A stretch of DNA of 7,126 nt from Caldilineaceae bacterium. GTDB lineage: Bacteria; Chloroflexota; Anaerolineae; Caldilineales; Caldilineaceae. The notes under the pieces were generated by a model. It was given only the letters and a program-made list of their open reading frames with translations. It searched no databases and was not told the DNA's origin. The stretch is taken from positions 1 through 7,126 of the forward strand of contig JAHEML010000186.1 of NCBI GenBank assembly GCA_024643705.1. Reading direction: 5' to 3'. Positions 5,242-7,126 of the stretch are shown piece after piece. Numbering within the stretch: position 1 is the stretch's first letter; the number at the start of each line of letters is the position of its first letter. A program made the position numbers and the translations under genes.

Positions 5242-6063
5242 ATGATCGAGGCCATCACCTTCGATTTTTGGGACACCATAGCTATCGACGATTCGGATGA
5301 ACCCAAGCGGGCGGCAATGGGCCTGCCCAGCAAGCCTGAATCTCGGATTGACCTCTTTGCCCAACGGGTGACAAAAAATCACCCGGAGATCGATCTGCAG
5401 CAGGCCGCCGAAGCCTACCGGCATGCCAACAAGAGCTTTAACGACGAGTGGCACGGCAACCAGCGTACACCCGGCGTGGCTTCGCGGCTCTACGATGCCT
5501 ACGACTATTTGGGTCTGCGCCCAGAGCCAGGCAAGTTTGCCGAGTTGATGCGCGAAGTTGATGAGCTGGTGCGCGAAATCGAAGACATGGAAGTGCGCAT
5601 CCCACCGGATTTTGCCCCAGGTGTTCACAGCACCCTGGAACTTCTGCGCGAGCACTACAAATTGGGCATCATTTCCGATACCATCCACACCACGGGCCGT
5701 GGCTTGCGCTATCTTTTGCAACGCCAGGGGCTTCTCCAATACTTCAGCTATTTTATCTTCTCCGATGAAATCGGGGCGTCGAAGCCTGCGGCCAAAGTCT
5801 TCCGCCAGGCAGCGTTGGGCATGCAGACAGCCCCCAGCGAAATGGTGCATATTGGCGATCGGGAAAGCAACGATGTAGTTGGCCCCATGGCAATCGGGAT
5901 GAAGGCTATCTTGTTCACCGGTATCAAGGATCGGGGCAGCGCAAAGACCCGCGCGTCTGCTGTCTGCCACACCTATGGCGAATTGCCCGACATTATTCGT
6001 CGCCTGCCCGTCTACACCCCACCCGTCTTCCAGCCCGTCGACCGTTACCCAACTTTCTTGTAG
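5242..6063 (+). CDS. HAD-superfamily hydrolase, subfamily IA type (273 aa)
   Basis: A cytoplasmic haloacid dehalogenase-like enzyme with all four motif positions in order. Motif I is TFDFWDTI with nucleophile Asp8. Motif II is LGIISDT with Ser145, motif III is the Lys of ASKPAAKVF (Lys181), and motif IV is HIGDRESNDVVG with Asp206 and Asp211. Residues about 20-125 form a mainly helical insert, as expected of a C1 cap. Motif I is unusual: the residue two after the nucleophile, normally the acid/base Asp of phosphatases and mutases, is Trp10. Dehalogenases and phosphonatases also lack that Asp, as do DxWDT/DxWNT-type HAD proteins of unknown substrate, so ordinary phosphatase activity should not be assumed. 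The C terminus (255-273) is Pro-rich and extends past the Rossmann core. The ATG is chosen because GAGGAG precedes it and the HAD fold begins directly there. It has its own promoter and is separated from mnmA by 230 bp. The substrate is unknown. Confidence 0.92.
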   Translation: MIEAITFDFWDTIAIDDSDEPKRAAMGLPSKPESRIDLFAQRVTKNHPEIDLQQAAEAYRHANKSFNDEWHGNQRTPGVASRLYDAYDYLGLRPEPGKFAELMREVDELVREIEDMEVRIPPDFAPGVHSTLELLREHYKLGIISDTIHTTGRGLRYLLQRQGLLQYFSYFIFSDEIGASKPAAKVFRQAALGMQTAPSEMVHIGDRESNDVVGPMAIGMKAILFTGIKDRGSAKTRASAVCHTYGELPDIIRRLPVYTPPVFQPVDRYPTFL

Positions 6064-6196
6064 CCCGATTCGGGCCGAGCCGTCAAGCCATGGTGCAAAA
6101 TAGCCTGAAGGCGACCGCTACCGTTACCTGAATTGTCTTCCCGGATCATCTACTCTGATCGCCTAACTGGATCGTCGCGGCCCCTGCGGGTTGGTG

Positions 6197-6205
6197 TGAT
6201 AAAAT
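6197..6205 (+). promoter_or_regulatory. Candidate extended -10 promoter of mnmA
   Basis: TGATAAAAT matches TGN followed by a five-of-six TATAAT-like box (TAAAAT). No good -35 is seen at the right distance, which extended -10 promoters can tolerate. The start would be near 6212, about 80 bases before mnmA. The rest of the 230-bp gap after the HAD gene (6064-6196) contains only short dyads and no convincing terminator. Confidence 0.45.
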
Positions 6206-6240
6206 GGGTTGATATTTTCAGCGAAACCTGCAAAATTGGA

Positions 6241-6297
6241 ATGTCAACGATCGTGAACAGCGCCGCACAAAGTGGCCCAAACAGCAAAGAACCATGA
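6241..6297 (+). CDS. Possible 18-codon leader ORF overlapping mnmA start
   Basis: ATG at 6241 opens an 18-residue frame (MSTIVNSAAQSGPNSKEP) whose TGA overlaps the mnmA ATG as ATGA. Such four-base overlaps often couple translation of the second gene to the first. Only a weak GGA precedes the ATG, and the peptide has no run of one amino acid that would suggest attenuation. mnmA itself also lacks a good Shine-Dalgarno site, which would fit coupling. A frame this short can easily occur by chance. Confidence 0.22.
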   Translation: MSTIVNSAAQSGPNSKEP

Positions 6298-7126
6298 AGA
6301 ACCCAACTCTGTCCCCCAACCAAACAACCGTTGTCATTGCCATGAGCGGCGGCGTAGATAGCTCTGTGGCCGCGGCATTGCTGGTAGAAGAGGGCTACAA
6401 TTGCATTGGTGTAATGATGCGCCTGTGGGCCGAGACAGGCCAGGGCGAAGGCTCGACGAACAAATGTTGCAGCCTGGAAAGCGTCAACGATGCCCGCCGG
6501 GTAGCCGACCAGTTGGGTATTCCCTTTTACCTGATCAACGTGGAGCAACCATTCAAGCAAAATGTGGTCGATCTCTTTATCGACGGCTACAGTGCAGGGC
6601 TGACACCCAACCCCTGTCTGGCCTGCAATCGACACATCCGTTTCGACTATCTGCTCAACTATGCCCGTCGCATGGGGGCCAACTATTTGGCTACCGGCCA
6701 CTACGCGCGCCTGCGCCGCCAGCCAGATGGCACTGTTCATCTGCTGGCCGGGGTGGACGATGGCAAGGATCAGAGCTACGTGCTCAGCGTAATGGGCCAG
6801 GACGAATTGCAGGATGTTCTCTTCCCCATCGGCGACTATCCCAAGAGCGAGGTGCGGCGCATGGCCGCAGCCCAGGGCTTGCCCATTGCCAGCAAGCACG
6901 ATTCTATGGATCTCTGCTTTTTGGCCGACGATGACTACCGCCGATTTTTGCAGGATTGGGCGCCGGCTTCTATGCAAGCTGGTAAGATTGTAGACCGCCA
7001 GGGTACGGTGCTGGGCCATCACAGCGGCTTGCCCAACTACACCATCGGCCAACGCAAAGGGCTGGGGATTGGGGGGGTGGCCGAGCCACTCTACGTGCTG
7101 GAGCTGGACTCGGATCGTAATGCCCT
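6294..7126 (+). CDS. tRNA-specific 2-thiouridylase MnmA (partial, 3' end missing)
   Basis: MnmA activates U34 of tRNA-Lys, -Glu and -Gln with ATP and inserts sulfur to make 2-thiouridine, receiving sulfur from a relay fed by a cysteine desulfurase. The visible 277 residues include the PP-loop ATP pyrophosphatase motif SGGVDSS (18-24), ATGHYARL (133-140), the NPCLACNRHIRF block with Cys111 at the catalytic position and Cys108 three before it, the DSMDLCFLAD block with Cys208 as the second catalytic cysteine, and the GQRKGLGIGG motif (252-261). The frame is open from 6294 with no stop to the window edge. Family members are usually 350-380 aa, so about 80-100 C-terminal residues are cut off. The start is ATG after a weak purine stretch (AAAGAA); ATG at 6342 would remove part of the first strand before the PP-loop. 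The gene has a plausible extended -10 promoter about 90 bases upstream. Confidence 0.97.
   Translation, partial: MKNPTLSPNQTTVVIAMSGGVDSSVAAALLVEEGYNCIGVMMRLWAETGQGEGSTNKCCSLESVNDARRVADQLGIPFYLINVEQPFKQNVVDLFIDGYSAGLTPNPCLACNRHIRFDYLLNYARRMGANYLATGHYARLRRQPDGTVHLLAGVDDGKDQSYVLSVMGQDELQDVLFPIGDYPKSEVRRMAAAQGLPIASKHDSMDLCFLADDDYRRFLQDWAPASMQAGKIVDRQGTVLGHHSGLPNYTIGQRKGLGIGGVAEPLYVLELDSDRNA

Noticed and set aside
5203..5970. 255-codon minus-strand ORF opposite the HAD gene
   Set aside because: Antisense shadow of a well-supported HAD gene; its sequence shows no domain.
6063..6075. GCCCGATTCGGGC hairpin as terminator of the HAD gene
   Set aside because: The stem is very short, overlaps the stop codon and has no T tract after it.
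6150..7052. 300-codon minus-strand ORF opposite mnmA
   Set aside because: Antisense shadow of a clear MnmA frame with all catalytic motifs; no recognisable domain or ribosome binding site.

Overview
The window carries four confident protein-coding genes (one cut by the right edge), three tRNA genes and two long arms of regulatory or repeat DNA. It looks like a chromosomal segment of a Chloroflexota-type bacterium (Anaerolineae/Caldilineae-like). The reasons are Thr-Pro rich linkers of the TPTPGLPTATPT kind in exported proteins, a TPR plus WD40-like (PD40) membrane protein, a DUF5107 lipoprotein, tRNAs without an encoded CCA end, and moderately high GC. The phylum is inferred from style, not from a marker-gene comparison. 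There is no CRISPR array, transposase, integrase or phage gene.

The left part is transcribed leftwards. A promoter at 959-987 precedes tRNA-Pro(TGG), tRNA-Gly(TCC) and tRNA-Met(CAT). A small two-CBS-domain protein follows with a strong ribosome binding site and no promoter of its own that I can see. The unit ends at a 20-bp perfect hairpin (7-54). A terminator-like hairpin with a T6 tract lies inside the cluster between tRNA-Gly and tRNA-Met, so the last tRNA and the CBS gene may depend on readthrough.

The middle (992-4910) is a leftward two-gene unit. The first gene is a lipoprotein with a twin-arginine-like signal, an SH3b domain and a DUF5107 (galactose-mutarotase-like) domain. The second is a single-pass membrane protein with TPR-like repeats and a PD40 beta-propeller facing outwards. 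In other bacteria DUF5107 and TPRs are often in one polypeptide; here they are in adjacent genes. They may form a cell-surface complex, possibly carbohydrate-binding; this is inference and the function is unknown. The lipoprotein gene has TATAAT six bases before its ATG and no Shine-Dalgarno sequence, suggesting a leaderless mRNA.

The 331-bp divergent intergenic region (4911-5241) holds that promoter, a two-hairpin REP-like repeat, and an extended -10 promoter for the rightward genes. The right part encodes a HAD-superfamily hydrolase with an atypical motif I (Trp at the second Asp position). After a 230-bp gap with an extended -10 promoter and a possible 18-codon leader ORF comes mnmA (tRNA 2-thiouridylase), truncated by the window end. 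None of the three tRNAs here is a known MnmA substrate, so the clustering of tRNA genes and mnmA is probably incidental.
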